Assembly (NCBI GenBank): GCA_015680685.1
Contig: MNCI01004678.1
Location: 241,851 to 305,850, forward strand
Reading direction: 5' to 3'
DNA length: 64,000 nt
DNA from: Gnetum montanum
Lineage: Eukaryota > Streptophyta > Gnetopsida > Gnetales > Gnetaceae
Shown: piece after piece, positions 34,808 to 46,480 of the stretch
Layout of the letters: each line of letters begins with the position of its first letter
Numbering within the stretch: position 1 is the first letter of the stretch
Made by a program: the position numbers and the translations under genes
The notes under the pieces: model-generated
Seen by the model: the letters and a program-made list of their open reading frames with translations, nothing else
Told to the model about the DNA's origin: nothing
The model's database searches: none

Positions 34808-37607
34808 TCATGTAGTTCCTGGTGGTGGTGGCTTCTCCATAGGTGCTTTCCCCTTGTCTTGTGTTCCAAGTCTTAGGGCTTGATGGCATTGAAGTATGGC
34901 CTGGAGTTTCTCCTCTTCAGTTTGGGGATCTTGTGCCATACATGCTAATGTTCCAATGTTTGATGGAGCCGACACTTCCCATGGGCAGGGTAGTTGCAGA
35001 AATATTTGATTTACCTTGACATACCAGGCCATAAATACTCGTCGTTCCTCCTCATAGGCTCTAGTTTTGTCTCTGTACTCTTGAAAATATGCAAGCCATC
35101 GAGCCAAATATGTTGTGACACCTTTTTTTCTTTGGTAGCTTACCTTCACCACCTCAAGTTCAAAATTTGCAATCTCCAATTTTTGCAATATCTTCTTGCA
35201 TTCTACAAATTTTGCTTCATATTTGATGTAGGTGCTAGCTACCTATTGCTCGAGCTCTATTCTTGGGTGCCCTGCTGTTAACATGGCAAGGTCAGCATAC
35301 CACAGGTTTGCCAACTCCATGTATTCTGTCAGATCTTGAATCTACAGGTCTCGGTTCTTAACTTCCGCCTGGTGGGCCAATGCATATGTGTCCAAAATGG
35401 CCTGCCAGTTAGTGTGTTGAGCACTGATAGCATTGATGTGGGCCTTGGCCATATGGAGCTCCTTCTCAAGGATCTACTTGTACATCCCCACCTGGTCCCA
35501 GAAGTGCTTCTTTAGCTTTTCATGCCGTTTAGCCTCAATTTTCCACGCGCTTATTTTGATAGCTATCTTTTGACGAATTCCGCGTACCTCCTCCATTGAG
35601 AGGGTTTGATTCTCCCTGGCTAAACAGCTCATGTCTTGGTTGACTCGGATGAATTGTTCTCACAACTAATGAAAATGTTCTTCAAGAACATTTTTTTGCT
35701 TCTCCACAGAGGTCAACCGAAGGTTGTCAGCAACAAGCTACTTTTTTTCCTCCTGTAAGGCCTTGAATGCCTTGGTATGCGCATGAGTTTACGCTTGTGC
35801 TACAGAGGCATCCCAAACAGCCTTCTCTTTTTCCTCTACCACCTTCTTATTCTCCATTAATAGCTTGGTTAGTTACTTAATTTTGAGATTATCTAGCTAG
35901 TCTGCAGGAACAAATTGCAAAGGGTCCCACTATGCTCCTTGTAGGGCTACGAGCTTTTCTTCTAATTTTTGTACCTCTGCTTCAGCATGCTCGACCCTCA
36001 CTTCTGTTAAGACCAACTTTCCCTTAGTGGAAATGAGGTCCGATTGAATTGCTGTAACATCCTGAGGGATGTCAAACAGAGACGTCATTACTTGTCCTAT
36101 TTGTAGCAATCGATCAAGCACATCCTCATGTTCCGCAAGAGTCATTGAGGTTCCAACCAAAGTTTGAGCATCCCGTGCTCCCATGAGATCTGTCAGTGGT
36201 AGAACAAGTACATTGAATGATTCTTTGATGTGGTCTGCAACCACTTCTGCAGCTCCTACTGCATCCTGGTGTTACATGACCACACAGTGGCCCCTTCACC
36301 AGTTTCTAATTGCACTTGGAAAGATGCAACATTTTCGAAGATCTATTGTCACCAAGTACTTTCCTCTCCTCCTATATGAATAGACACTTCACCCCTTACA
36401 CAATCCAAAGAAACTATGGGCTATATGGCATCATCAATGACACGAAAGAGATTTGCGTCATCACGACTTCCCTAACTGACCATCTCAGCAATGGCCCTAA
36501 GATGGCTCATCGACAGTTTGTAATCTTATGGCGATGATGGTTGATCCTGCCCGTGTTAGGCCCTGCTTCTTGTGGTTGGCTGGGTCCCATACTTGGAGGC
36601 TAGCTAGGTCTCATACTTGGAGGCTGGCTGGGTCCTACAAGTTGGGTTGTCGTTGGCCTTGTCGTCTATTCTTGTTCTTGTTCTGGCCCCAGCGTCTCAC
36701 CAGTGATTTTCCTTGTAGGTGGTGGCTTTAACAGTTCAGCATAGGAAGCATTTTGGGCTTTTCGAAGGACATCATTAGTGTATCCTCTGATACCAGCACG
36801 TTGGCACAACTTCCTGATGAGACAAGGGAAGGGTAAGTCAAGCTTCCCTGTCTTTCTTTCTTCAAACCACCTCAGGATCTCTGTAAGGTATAGATGACAT
36901 AGGTTAGCATTAACCTTTCCCATCAGCACTGCACATCCTCTTACCATATATGTTAATATTCTTTTTAAGCCCTTCATGGGAAAGAGGTGATACATTCCAG
37001 TTTTGAAATAGATCCACTCTTCCGTCGTCAACTCTCCAAATGTCTTATCCTTGCCATATGCCCTTTCCAACCAAACTCATCACACATTGGGATCTGAACG
37101 GGTAGACAACTGAGCAATCTTGGGCCCTGTATTTGGAAGGTTTAATACTTCTGAAATGGCTTGTGTAGAGAAATTGACTTTCACACCATAAATATTGGCG
37201 GTGGTTCCTTGTTCTCTGTTGTGTCAAAATTGGTATGTCTCCCCTAGGTACCAGGCACTGCTTTCAGAGACGGTAGGCCATAAGGGAGACTCTTTGAGGT
37301 GATCCCTAATAGCCTTAGAAAAAGATTCAAAATTTAATTCCACAATCACCGTAGTGAATCTGGACCTTTCATGGATAGCCTGAACACAATCCTAGGGCAA
37401 CATGAGGTGTTGTCCCTGTTCAGGCATTGCAATAGCTCCTTCTTCTGCCTTCCCAGACTGTACGGTAGGAGGGTCCTCTTGATGAATGCTAAATGATTAT
37501 TCCTCCTATTCTACATGTTGTCCAATAGAGACTTGTTCTTCACCTCTCCTAGGTCGTTTAACTGCACCTTGAGTAGGACCTTCTTGTTGTCTGCATTTCG
37601 GGGCCAT
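34808..37607 (-). pseudogene. E5 ORF3: plant-transposon-protein-like domain plus coiled coil
   Basis: Minus-strand reading region of about 933 codons from ATG 37607 (MAPKCRQQ) to the stop at 34808, with one net frameshift between about 36,670 and 36,240 and several stops. Residues about 110-180 read ESPLWPTV, YLGETYQF, VNFSTQAISEVLNLPNTG. Residues about 180-310 (open frame 36666-37070) hold YHLFPMKGLKRILTYMVRG and LDLPFPCLIRKLCQRAGI. A proline/Gly-rich hinge precedes coiled-coil stretches (36,244-35,930). The C-terminal part (35,188-34,810) has a LPCPWEVSAPSNIG motif. E3 has the same order. The middle block resembles the 'putative plant transposon protein' family as I remember it. No transmembrane segment is seen, so an Env role is not supported. 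Function unknown. Confidence 0.65.
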
Positions 37608-38084
37608 CTGCAATCACACGGGGTCAAGAATTAGTAAGGTTGTTTCTGAAGTTAAGTTATACCTTACTGCTTGCCTTAACTAATTTAATTCATTTTATTT
37701 CCATGTGATGTTTCCCGAAAGATTGTAATAGTGAGACCTGTTACTTAGGTGGTTTTCCAATTTTAGTTTCTCGGTATATCTAAGGGGATGAAATGATTTT
37801 CGATACAATTATCCCTATTATTATAATTAATTACCCTTAATAATGTCCTTTGGAGGATGAAAAATACTAAAAAAGTTATGCATTGTTCGACGTATGTCCC
37901 TCCCCCACGACTAAGCTGAACACTCTGGGTTCAAGTAGGTTCAGATGGAATAAAAATCGAAGTACCAGTGAGTGAGATCTAGGTAGAAAAGCAAGGGTGT
38001 CACACTCGCAAGTTGTAGAGAAAAATTTGAAAAACTCCCCCACGTGATTTGTGAAAAATGGTGCTAAGTGTTGCAAGGGGGTTC

Positions 38085-38163
38085 ATATATATAGTCAGGC
38101 GGGATGCGATATCACGTACGATATATAGCGTATGCGATATCGCGTCATACGTGATATCGCGGC
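38085..38163 (-). promoter_or_regulatory. E5 internal promoter-like array upstream of ORF3
   Basis: On the minus strand, GCGATATCACG, GCGATATCGC and GTGATATCGC units (38,104-38,163) precede a TATA-like CTATATATATG (38,085-38,095). The ORF3 ATG follows about 480 nt later. The array units are the same as in the E5 LTR. The leader below TATA (ACACTTAGC, CATTTTTCAC) is homologous to the internal leaders of E1 and E3. Confidence 0.6.
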
Positions 38164-38459
38164 CTAACGATGTTTAGGCCTGAGGGAAAATACCAAATTT
38201 TTAGGGTTTTTCGGTAATTAACAATGAAAATCAAGGACATGTGTCAGGTGTTTAAGGGTTCTAGGGTAATTTAACTTGTTTTGAAGGCACAAATAATGAT
38301 ATGTGGGTGGACTTGAGCAATAAGGCCTCGGGTGGTAAGTGAGAGAAAAAGGCCATGTAATGGTTACATAGGAACGTTGGAATTCGGAGGGATAGTAAAT
38401 AAGGGAAAGAATGTTATGAACAATAGGCTGAAGGTAAGAAATGGTGTGTGTGAGCTATG

Positions 38460-39545
38460 TCATAAGTGAAAATTACAAAAATTACGTAAGTGGATCCTCC
38501 CCAAAGCAGGTTCCAACCTATAATGCCCTTGCGTAACCACACTTAAAAGTGTCCGTGAGCACTCGAAGGGTAAAATGTAACCCACATTGATTCCACAAAA
38601 CACACACATGTAAATATCACCAGAATGAGGTAAGAATTCTATGCTATACGAGACACAAGCTACAATTACACGAACAGTGAGATGAGATGAACTATAGAAG
38701 GGATTGTAGAGATTGGGACATGAGGTAACTAACCTAGGGCCCAGTGAATCCTGTGTGTAAAGCATGATTAACGTGTCATTAACCTGTCATTCCAAGATCA
38801 GGACCAAGTCCATTCCTCTAATTAGTGACATCGCATTGTTTCATCCCATGATGAGCAACTATGAGAGTACCATAACAACAAGGCGTACAATCACTTGTCA
38901 TTTTGTTCAAGGGAGTGATTTTTGTTTTGTGGCACTTTCTTTTTATGCTTTTCTTTTCTTTTTTTTTTCTTTTTCTTTTTTTTTGACTATTAAATCCAGA
39001 GAAGCCACCAACCTTCAAGCATGGGTGCATGTCCTTCTAGTGGGACCCCCTAGAATAGCATTGGATTTTTGAGTGCCCTTTTGATTACTCTTACTCCCAT
39101 TTTTTGTTAGATCTACAAGGATCTTAGTACAACCACGTTACATGATAACTCTCACAGACACCACCAAAGAGAATCCACAAGTCCCCTTGATGTCACACCC
39201 TAATCATTGCCTCTTGGTCCATCCTTCTTCATTCTAGGTACAATGAACACAAAATTAATTTTAAGTTTTAGAAATTTCAAGAATATCACTGTACCCTCGA
39301 ACAGAACCTCTTATTTGTAGAGTGGATGACTGCGTGTAATGGGCTCACAATCCAAATAATTGATCATTCAAGACTCGATAACATAGAACACACCTCAACC
39401 AATGATCCACATGAGTGTTTTATTCATAGATGAGATTACTTACAAAAACGTAAAAAGAAAAAAGACAAAATGATAAAACAAGAAATTGAAAAATGAAAAA
39501 TTGGGAAAAAAATTATAAAATTAAAGAAAATGAAAATTATTTATT
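38460..39545 (-). other. E5 conserved block in place of pol
   Basis: About 1.1 kb between gag and the internal promoter, strongly similar to E6 at 50,180-51,165 and not seen in E1, E3 or E4. It contains AAAGCAGGTTCCAACCTAT, a T-rich tract (about 38,938-38,985) and a TTGTTAGATCTACAAGGATC stretch. Both strands show a short open frame conserved in E6 (minus from 38,765; plus from 38,764). Function unknown. Confidence 0.6.
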
Positions 39546-39559
39546 AATCCTGCTTGCTA

Positions 39560-41545
39560 TTAGAATGGGGGATATCCCCCATAACTAAACGGTTGAGGAT
39601 GGAAAGGATTAATAAATGTAAGATGAGGATCCTTGCATGTTGGAAATATTGAAACTTGGTCATACTTACCCCATTGGGGTCCACACACTTGATTATAATA
39701 AGCATAGTCGGGCAATTTATAAGATGTAGTTTCCAGATAACGAGTTGACCCACTATGATAATTGGGACCATTAGATGGTATGCAAGGATCAGGATGTTGC
39801 TCTCCGTGGTTGTATTCATTGGGCCGTATGGTTGTTGGAGTGTTAATTGGTGGCCTCGATGAAGTAACATGAGGCATTGGGTTCGAAGATAAGGGTGCAC
39901 CACAGTGTTGGACTTGTGCTAAGTTGGAGGATGTAGTGGCCTTGGAATTGTGTTGTCCCTTCCTACGGTCATGTTTAAAGAAGGGATTCTTTTGATGTTG
40001 AGGAGGCCTTTCACTACTGTTGGCAGTAGTAGCACAAGTAGCGTTCGTGGGTTGTTGTTGTGGTGCAGACACCTTAGGAACAGTTGGTGGCAATGTAGAA
40101 GGAGGGAAAGGATGAGAATGTTGAAAATTAGGAGAAGTGTGTGGTACACAAGGCGGTGCTCATGTTGAGGACATGGGTTAATAGTATTGAGGAGAATAGT
40201 AATGCGGTGAGATAGAGTGTGTTGGCCCAGTTGGACAAACAACGTATTGGACTAAATAATCATTTGGATTCGGATGATATGAATGGTGTCTCAAGTTTAG
40301 GGGTGGCTTCCCCCACAATTGGGATTGTTGCCACTGTGATCGAACACAATATCTCTGTATGAACTTGGGATGTAACGTGCTTCTCCAATGCTCATATAAA
40401 TGTAACAGGATTGGGCACTGGCCCTTGGGATGATCGTATAGGGAAATGTTGCATTCATATGTATGATTGGTAGTTGAGCCCTCATCTTCCTTATTCCTTC
40501 TTTCTAAATGTCTAATGATATTTTGTCCTGCTTCTCGGGTTGTCAAAACTCTATCTCCAATAATATTAATATATTCTCCACACTTTTTATGTGTCCATTC
40601 CAACATCTTATTAATCTTTGCCTCAACTTCCTCTAATGATTGTGGTACTGGCAAAGATGGTTTTTCCTCCTTGAGATTGGTTGATTTCTCCTTTTTGTGA
40701 TTATGGACCTTTGTTAAGTTAAGACTTTGGTCTCATTGATGTTTTTCAACACTCTCCCATCTAGCCATTTCTCCTTCTTCATTTTCTACCTGCTTAATAA
40801 GCTCTTGGACTTGATGTGTTTGTAGTTCGTATAGTTGACCTTGGGCATACATCCCAAGGGACTCTCTTGTTTCATCACGAAGCCCATCAATTATAGGGTA
40901 CATTAGCCTTTCCTCAGAGAACTTATGGCCTGGACAGTTGTTTAATAGTGCATAATATCTTTCCAATGCCATGTTCAAGGGTTCATGTTATGCTTGTTTG
41001 CACCATTGGATTTGTTTCCTCAAGGCTGACACTCTTGCGTAGGTTTGATATCTTTCGTTAAAGAGTTCTACCATTGTTGGCCAATGTCGTATTGAATTTG
41101 GTTTTAATGATCTGTACCATACTTTTGCTTGGCCAATGAGTGTTATAGGAAAGAGCTTGAGTTTTTGCCATCCGTTATCAATGTTGTTCCATGCACAAGC
41201 ATTGTAGAAGGCTTGTAAATGTTGATCCGAATCTAACTCGTAGCCTCTTGAAAAATTGGTGAAGTTCTTTAAATCGAGCCTGGGTAGTCAGCTCTCTTTA
41301 CAATGCCTACGGGAGATTCGAACAGACTCTTGTATTTGTGTTAGGCTTGTAGTGGCCAGTAGGGGTTCATCGTCATTACGTAAGTTATGCTTTCGTGTGT
41401 TGGGACAATGTTGCCTTTGTTTATGTTTATTAGAAACCCCCACTTCAGATTGCATACTCTAATCTTCATTGTTAGATAATTTGTTGGTTCTCCAATCAAT
41501 TGCATCACTAGATGTGGCATTATCATAGTCTTGTAGGAGAGGCAT
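39560..41545 (-). pseudogene. E5 gag
   Basis: Minus-strand gag from ATG 41545 (MPLLQDY). The capsid core includes ALERYYALLNN, HKFSEERLMYPIIDGLRDET and GMYAQGQLYELQTHQVQELI (open at 40,978-40,733). A coiled helix and the altered knuckle ECNISLYDHPKGQC with PILLH follow (about 40,470-40,400). The C-terminus is a Pro/Ser/His-rich tail (40,093-39,560) that E1, E3 and E4 do not show so clearly. The second knuckle Cys is Ser. Only a few stops interrupt it. Confidence 0.75.
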
Positions 41546-41668
41546 GATTGTAAAACTGTGTGTGAATTCGTAAATGACTTTTTGTAATTATTTCTTCTTA
41601 AAAGATATATCATTAATTCCTATATAGCGACCTTGTATAATATAACTAATCTAGATAACTAGCACCAT

Positions 41669-41686
41669 CCCCGAAAATGGTGCCAA
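41669..41686 (-). promoter_or_regulatory. E5 primer-binding site
   Basis: Minus strand TTGGCACCATTTTCGGGGAT after the 5' LTR. A decayed tRNA-Asp-type site. Confidence 0.7.
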
Positions 41687-42229
41687 TGATGAGTGGCGAG
41701 GTACCCCTACACTCAACCATACGAATACAAGCGTTACACGTGCGATCCGGTTGAACTCCACAGACGAACTAGTTGTGGCATCTAGACAGTTAGCCTTAGG
41801 ACGCAGTTCTCTATCTTCCCACCTAGACTAGTGTTAACTTTGTCACATATGGTTTAGTCCAGAGTGAGGTGTATGATGTGTTTCTATGCTAATGCTACTC
41901 CTGAAGGAAATGAAAGATAATATTAACTAAGCTAAGAGAGAAGGGTGAGAGAGAATCTAAGCTAGCCTAAGTGCGATGAGCATCCGTTNCGTACGGATGA
42001 TCGAGGAACGGATGCTCATCGCACTTAGGCTAGCTTAGATTCTCTCTCACCCTTCTCTCTTAGCTTAGTTAATATTATCTTTCATTTCCTTCAGGAGTAG
42101 CATTAGCATAGAAACACATCATACACCTCACTCTGGACTAAACCATATGTGACAAAGTTAACACTAGTCTAGGTGGGAAGATAGAGAACTGCGTCCTAAG
42201 GCTAACNTGAACAAAATTACGAATCATCA
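41687..42229 (-). repeat. E5 5' LTR, mis-assembled
   Basis: 41687-41988 matches the far end of the E5 LTR and 42208-42229 is its other tip. Between the n's (41989, 42207), 41990-42206 is the reverse complement of about 41,790-41,988 plus some 20 bases beyond. About 450 bp of real LTR, including its promoter, is therefore missing. Confidence 0.85.
41989..42207. other. Assembly joins (n at both ends) around an inverted contig
   Basis: Single n at 41989 and at 42207, bounding a 217-bp inverted copy of the neighbouring LTR sequence. Confidence 0.9.
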
Positions 42230-42234
42230 CCAAG

Positions 42235-43590
42235 AGATTGCCTTATCCCCAAGGCAATTACAGGAAGTAGTTCCACCAAACACAGTATTATTTAAGTGAA
42301 GTGCCACCTCAACCTCAGGAGCAATACTAGCATGGGAAAAATCCATAGTTGTCAAGGATGCCACCACCGTGATAGCAATATCCATACTGAATGTCAAATC
42401 CTTATGGATATTATGTTTAGTAGCTTGTATTTCCTCATGGCTCTACAAGCCAAACTCATTTCACTCATTACTACTACTCTCCATAATATCATCAAACCCC
42501 CAATCCATGATCTAAGTCTCCCTTCACTTTTCCTCCTCTATATCCATCACCTAACCCTACATCTTCTAACCTCACTCCTTTACCATCAACACCATCCATG
42601 CAAGAGAAAATACCACTGAAACCATAGCAACACAATGTCATGATGCTAGTAAACTTATAATTGCATGATTACCCAAGTGGCTCTGAGCATAGGCCTCAAA
42701 AGAGGACCTTCTTTATGCCACACAATCTAGAAAAACACTCACAAAAGACTATGGGTGCGAACCCTACGTTAATTGCTTCTGGAATTACCCTCAAGCCCCC
42801 TTCAAACCAAACATCCTCCATTATACACACTATCATGTTGTTCCATGTGGTCACAAATTGGATCAAGGTTGGCCACATTTCTAGGAAACGATCTAATTCT
42901 AGGAGTCCCTTCATCTATTTCTAGATCACAGGAAATGATCCATGCAAGGCTCTACTAGATTTGGGTTCTAGGATAAACTTAATTTCTTAGGAGATGTATA
43001 AGCCTTGGAACTTGCCTCCATTAAAAAAAATGCAATATCAAGTTAGAGCTCATGGATCAATTCATCACTATTCCATTAGGATTGATGGAGGATATTGTGA
43101 CCACTATCTATGGTTGGTCATACCCAGTAGATTTTCCAATAATCCATGTGGATACTTGTAAGTGGAATTCCCCTATTATCATTGAAAGGGCTTGGCTTAA
43201 TAATATTGATGCTAAGATGGGGATTAAATACTTTTCCTTGAAAATCTCCAAGGAAAATTAGTTTGGGAAGATTGAGAAGAAGCAAGTTCTATGCATCACA
43301 TACAGTGACATAGGGTGCCATTGCATGTAGAGAATATGGACCACAAAAAGTACATCTATCTAAGAATGCAATCATTGTGCTGAAACATCAAGTGTTCAAG
43401 GTGCCTATATGTAACAACCATAAAATAAAAAGGTACCCAGTGGCTAACATCAAAAAATCACTTAAATCAACAATATGCATGGAACTAATGGAACTACTCA
43501 CAAGTACTTACATAGATAATTTGGATGGACTGAAGAAGATTCAACACCAACTCTTCCATAAAAATGAAGAGATGGATTAGAGAGAGTTAG
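42235..43590 (+). pseudogene. E3 gag-pol junction and protease
   Basis: Sequence resumes after E5 (AGATTGCCTTATCCCCAAGG, as in E1 at about 193). A proline-rich linker follows, then the protease: NDPCKALLDLGSRINLIS (about 42,925-42,985; DLG active-site form) and NSPIIIERAWLNNIDAKMGI (about 43,161-43,220). Frames change several times. Confidence 0.7.
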
Positions 43591-43859
43591 AAATCCCAAA
43601 TGATTTCAAGAACGAGCCCCTTAAACTTAAGAATTTATAGGAAACATTAGAATATGATTTTCTTAATAATGGCAAGCCAATAATAATCAATTTCAATCTT
43701 GTCCAAGACCAAAAATAAATCTACTGAAAGTAGTAAAAAAATGGTCAAAAACCTTTTCATGATCATATCATGAGCTAATAGGGATAGATCCCAGGATATG
43801 CCAGCATTGAATTTATATTGACCCCTCCATTAAGCCATAGAGGTAGCCATAGAGAAGAT

Positions 43860-45030
43860 TGAATCCAAAACTTAAGCAAGTATTTAAGGATAAAATTGAA
43901 CAACTTCTTAAGGCATAATTCATCTATCTTGTAGTCAACAATGAGTGACCTCACTCATCATTGTTCTAAAGAAAGAAGGAGAATGGAAAGTCTACATTGA
44001 TTTTCAACTATTAAATATGAGAACATTTAAGAATCATTTCTCATTATCATTTGTGGACTAGCATTGGATACAATTTCAAGGCATAACTACTATAGTTTTC
44101 AAGATAGTTATAGTAGATATAACCAAATAAATATAGAACTAGAAGATCAAGTTAAGATGACATTCACAAGTCCCTATGGAACTTTTGCATATAAAAAGAT
44201 GTCCTTTAGCCTATGTAGTGCCACTATAACCTTCTAATGACTCGTACTTAGCATTTTTTAGCTACAAATTAGTAGTGATGTGGAGGTCTTCATGGATGAC
44301 TTCTTCACCTATAGTACCAACTTCAAGCAAGCCTTGGACCATCTAGAGTAGGTGTTGAAGTGTTGTGTGGAGACAAACTTATGGCTCAATTGGTAGAAAA
44401 GCCACTTAATGATCCAAGAGGATATTATTCTAGGACACTAAATTTTAGGAAGTAAGATCAATGTGGACCTAGAGGAACTATGAGTGATCTAAGAAATTAC
44501 CAAATAGGCTCAAACTATAAAGGATGTGAGGTCATTCCTTGAATATACTTGTTACTATAGGCACTTAATCAAGAATTTCTCCAAGATCACCAAATCATTG
44601 GTGGAGCTTACAAAGAACGATGCACCTTTATACTAGACCAAGGTATGTAAACAAGCATTCAAATAGTTAAAGCAAAATCTCATAGAAACTCCCATTCTAC
44701 GTGCTCCAAACTAGTCTAGACCATTTCATGTAATGATGGATGCATCCAACTATGCTTTGGAGTTGGTTCTTACAGAATTGGATGATCAAACACATCTATA
44801 TTACATCCATTGTGTAAGCAAAAGCATTGTGGATGCAGAACTAAATTACACCACCACTGAGAAGGATCGCATGGAAGTGGTGTATGCCCTAGAGAAATTT
44901 AGGTACTATGTGCTTGAATACAAAATCTTTATGCACAGTACTCACAATGTCATTAGTTTCCTAATGAGCAAGCTAGTGGTAAGCCCTCATGTCATACGAT
45001 GGCTAGTGATTTTGTAGAAGTTTAATCTAA
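43860..45030 (+). pseudogene. E3 reverse transcriptase and RNase H
   Basis: RT is heavily broken, but VFMDDFFTYSTNFKQALDHLE is readable near 44,285-44,347. RNase H is well kept and open at 44,733-45,014: MMDASNYALELVLTELDD, then TEKDRMEVVYALEKFRYYV and an HSTHNV block where HTDHKA is usual. The first catalytic Asp is present (MDAS). Not functional. Confidence 0.75.
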
Positions 45031-45329
45031 CCATGATGGACAATAAGGGAACTAAGAACATGGTTTCTAATCACTTTTCTCAATTACGATTAGATAGCAA
45101 AGATGATGAGGAATCCTTATATGATCAATTTCCAAATGAACTTCTCTTTGTCAAATCCATGGATGTTCAACAGCCCATGGGCACTAATTGGTATGAGCAA
45201 TTTCTCTCCTATCTTCTCACACAAGAGATCCCTACCAAATGACATAACAAGAAGAAACACCAATTTCTTCAATAGGCTAATTACTATATGGAAATTCAAG
45301 GCAACCTTCACATGATTTGCGCTAATGAA

Positions 45330-46480
45330 CTGGTTAGATGATGTGTACATGATGCTGATTAACTGTGCATCCTTCAAAATACTCATGAAGGTCCTTGTGG
45401 GGGCCATTATGTAGGAAGATCAATGGTTGTGAAAATCCTCATGATCAGGTATTTCTAGCTGATGATCTTCAAAGATGCTCACCATTTCTCTCGTTCATGG
45501 AAGTACTATAAAAGGGATGGAGGAATGACTATCTGAATGAAAGGGCCTCAACAATGGATCCAACCACTAGAGCATTTTGATCTTTAGGGCATTAACTTCA
45601 TGGAACCCATCGCTCCGATGTCAAATGAGAAGGCTTACATCATTGTTGTGGTTGACTACTGCATCAAGTGGGCAAAAGCTATAGTAGTATCAGACTATAC
45701 ATTCACCGCTACAACATGGTTTGTATAACAATAAGTGATAAATAGTTTTGGTATGCCAAGAGCACTTATTTCTAACAACAATACACATTTCACATAATCT
45801 ACTTTTAAGAAATTAATGCAACACTTGTGGGTACAACATAAACTCACAACCCTTTATCACACCCAAGCTAATAGTCAAGTTGAAGTTACTAATAAGGAGA
45901 TCACTAGGATACTACCATAAACAATTAGGAGGTATAGAAAGGACTAGAGTACCAAACTTAATGATACTCTTTGGACATATCATTCAACATGGAAACTTCC
46001 TATAGGCTACTCTCCCTGTGAGTTAGTGTACGGAAGGTTACAAAAAATTCCAATCGAAGTCAAACTCTGTATACTCATAACAACCTATGAGCTTGACCTC
46101 CACATTGATCTAGCATAGAAAGAATGACTAATGACACTTAATGTACTTGATGAAAATTGACAACTAGCCCTGATGATGAATGAAGTGCACAAGGTACATT
46201 CCAAACAACATCATGATGCATGAATAAGAAGAGTTAAAGTTCAACATAGCGATAAGGTTTTTTACTGGAATCCAATGCATATGCCACAATGCACTAAGTT
46301 TCAAATGCTATGCGAAGGAGCTTATATCATACATGTAACTTTTCCTTCTAGAGCCATAACCATTTACCATCCTTCAAGCCCTCACAAACATTTTTTGGTC
46401 AACATATCACAAGCTAAGCGATTTCTAGAACCCAAGATAACTAACACCACTAACACCTCTGAACAAGTTCACTCCATTTT
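45330..46480 (+). pseudogene. E3 integrase
   Basis: The HHCC region is recognisable (CEGPCGGHYVGR-like DNA at about 45,390, broken by frameshifts). Core DNA blocks at 45,580-45,900 align with E1. The C-terminal frame 46,275-46,480 reads ITIYHPSSPHKHFLVNISQ and ends in an NTTNTSEQ stretch, matching E1 and E4. Confidence 0.7.

Larger units (their letters stand above)
33834..42229 (-). mobile_element. E5: pol-less gypsy element with gag and ORF3
   Basis: Minus-strand element inserted in E3 with a perfect target duplication CCAAG (33829-33833 and 42230-42234). On its own strand: 5' LTR (41687-42229, mis-assembled), primer site, gag 41545-39560, a conserved non-coding block 39545-38460, an internal promoter-like array at 38163-38085, ORF3 37607-34808, PPT, and 3' LTR (34626-33834). 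No protease, RT, RNase H or integrase found. It would need enzymes in trans, yet keeps ORF3 almost full length, better preserved than in E1 or E3. Confidence 0.85.

Noticed and set aside
34682-34876. Plus-strand frames across 34,600-41,500, for example at 34682, 35160 and 36528
   Set aside because: Shadows of E5 ORF3 and gag on the opposite strand.
41790-42206. Long perfect inverted repeat as a hairpin or foldback transposon
   Set aside because: Bounded by n's and replacing missing LTR sequence; best explained as an assembly error.
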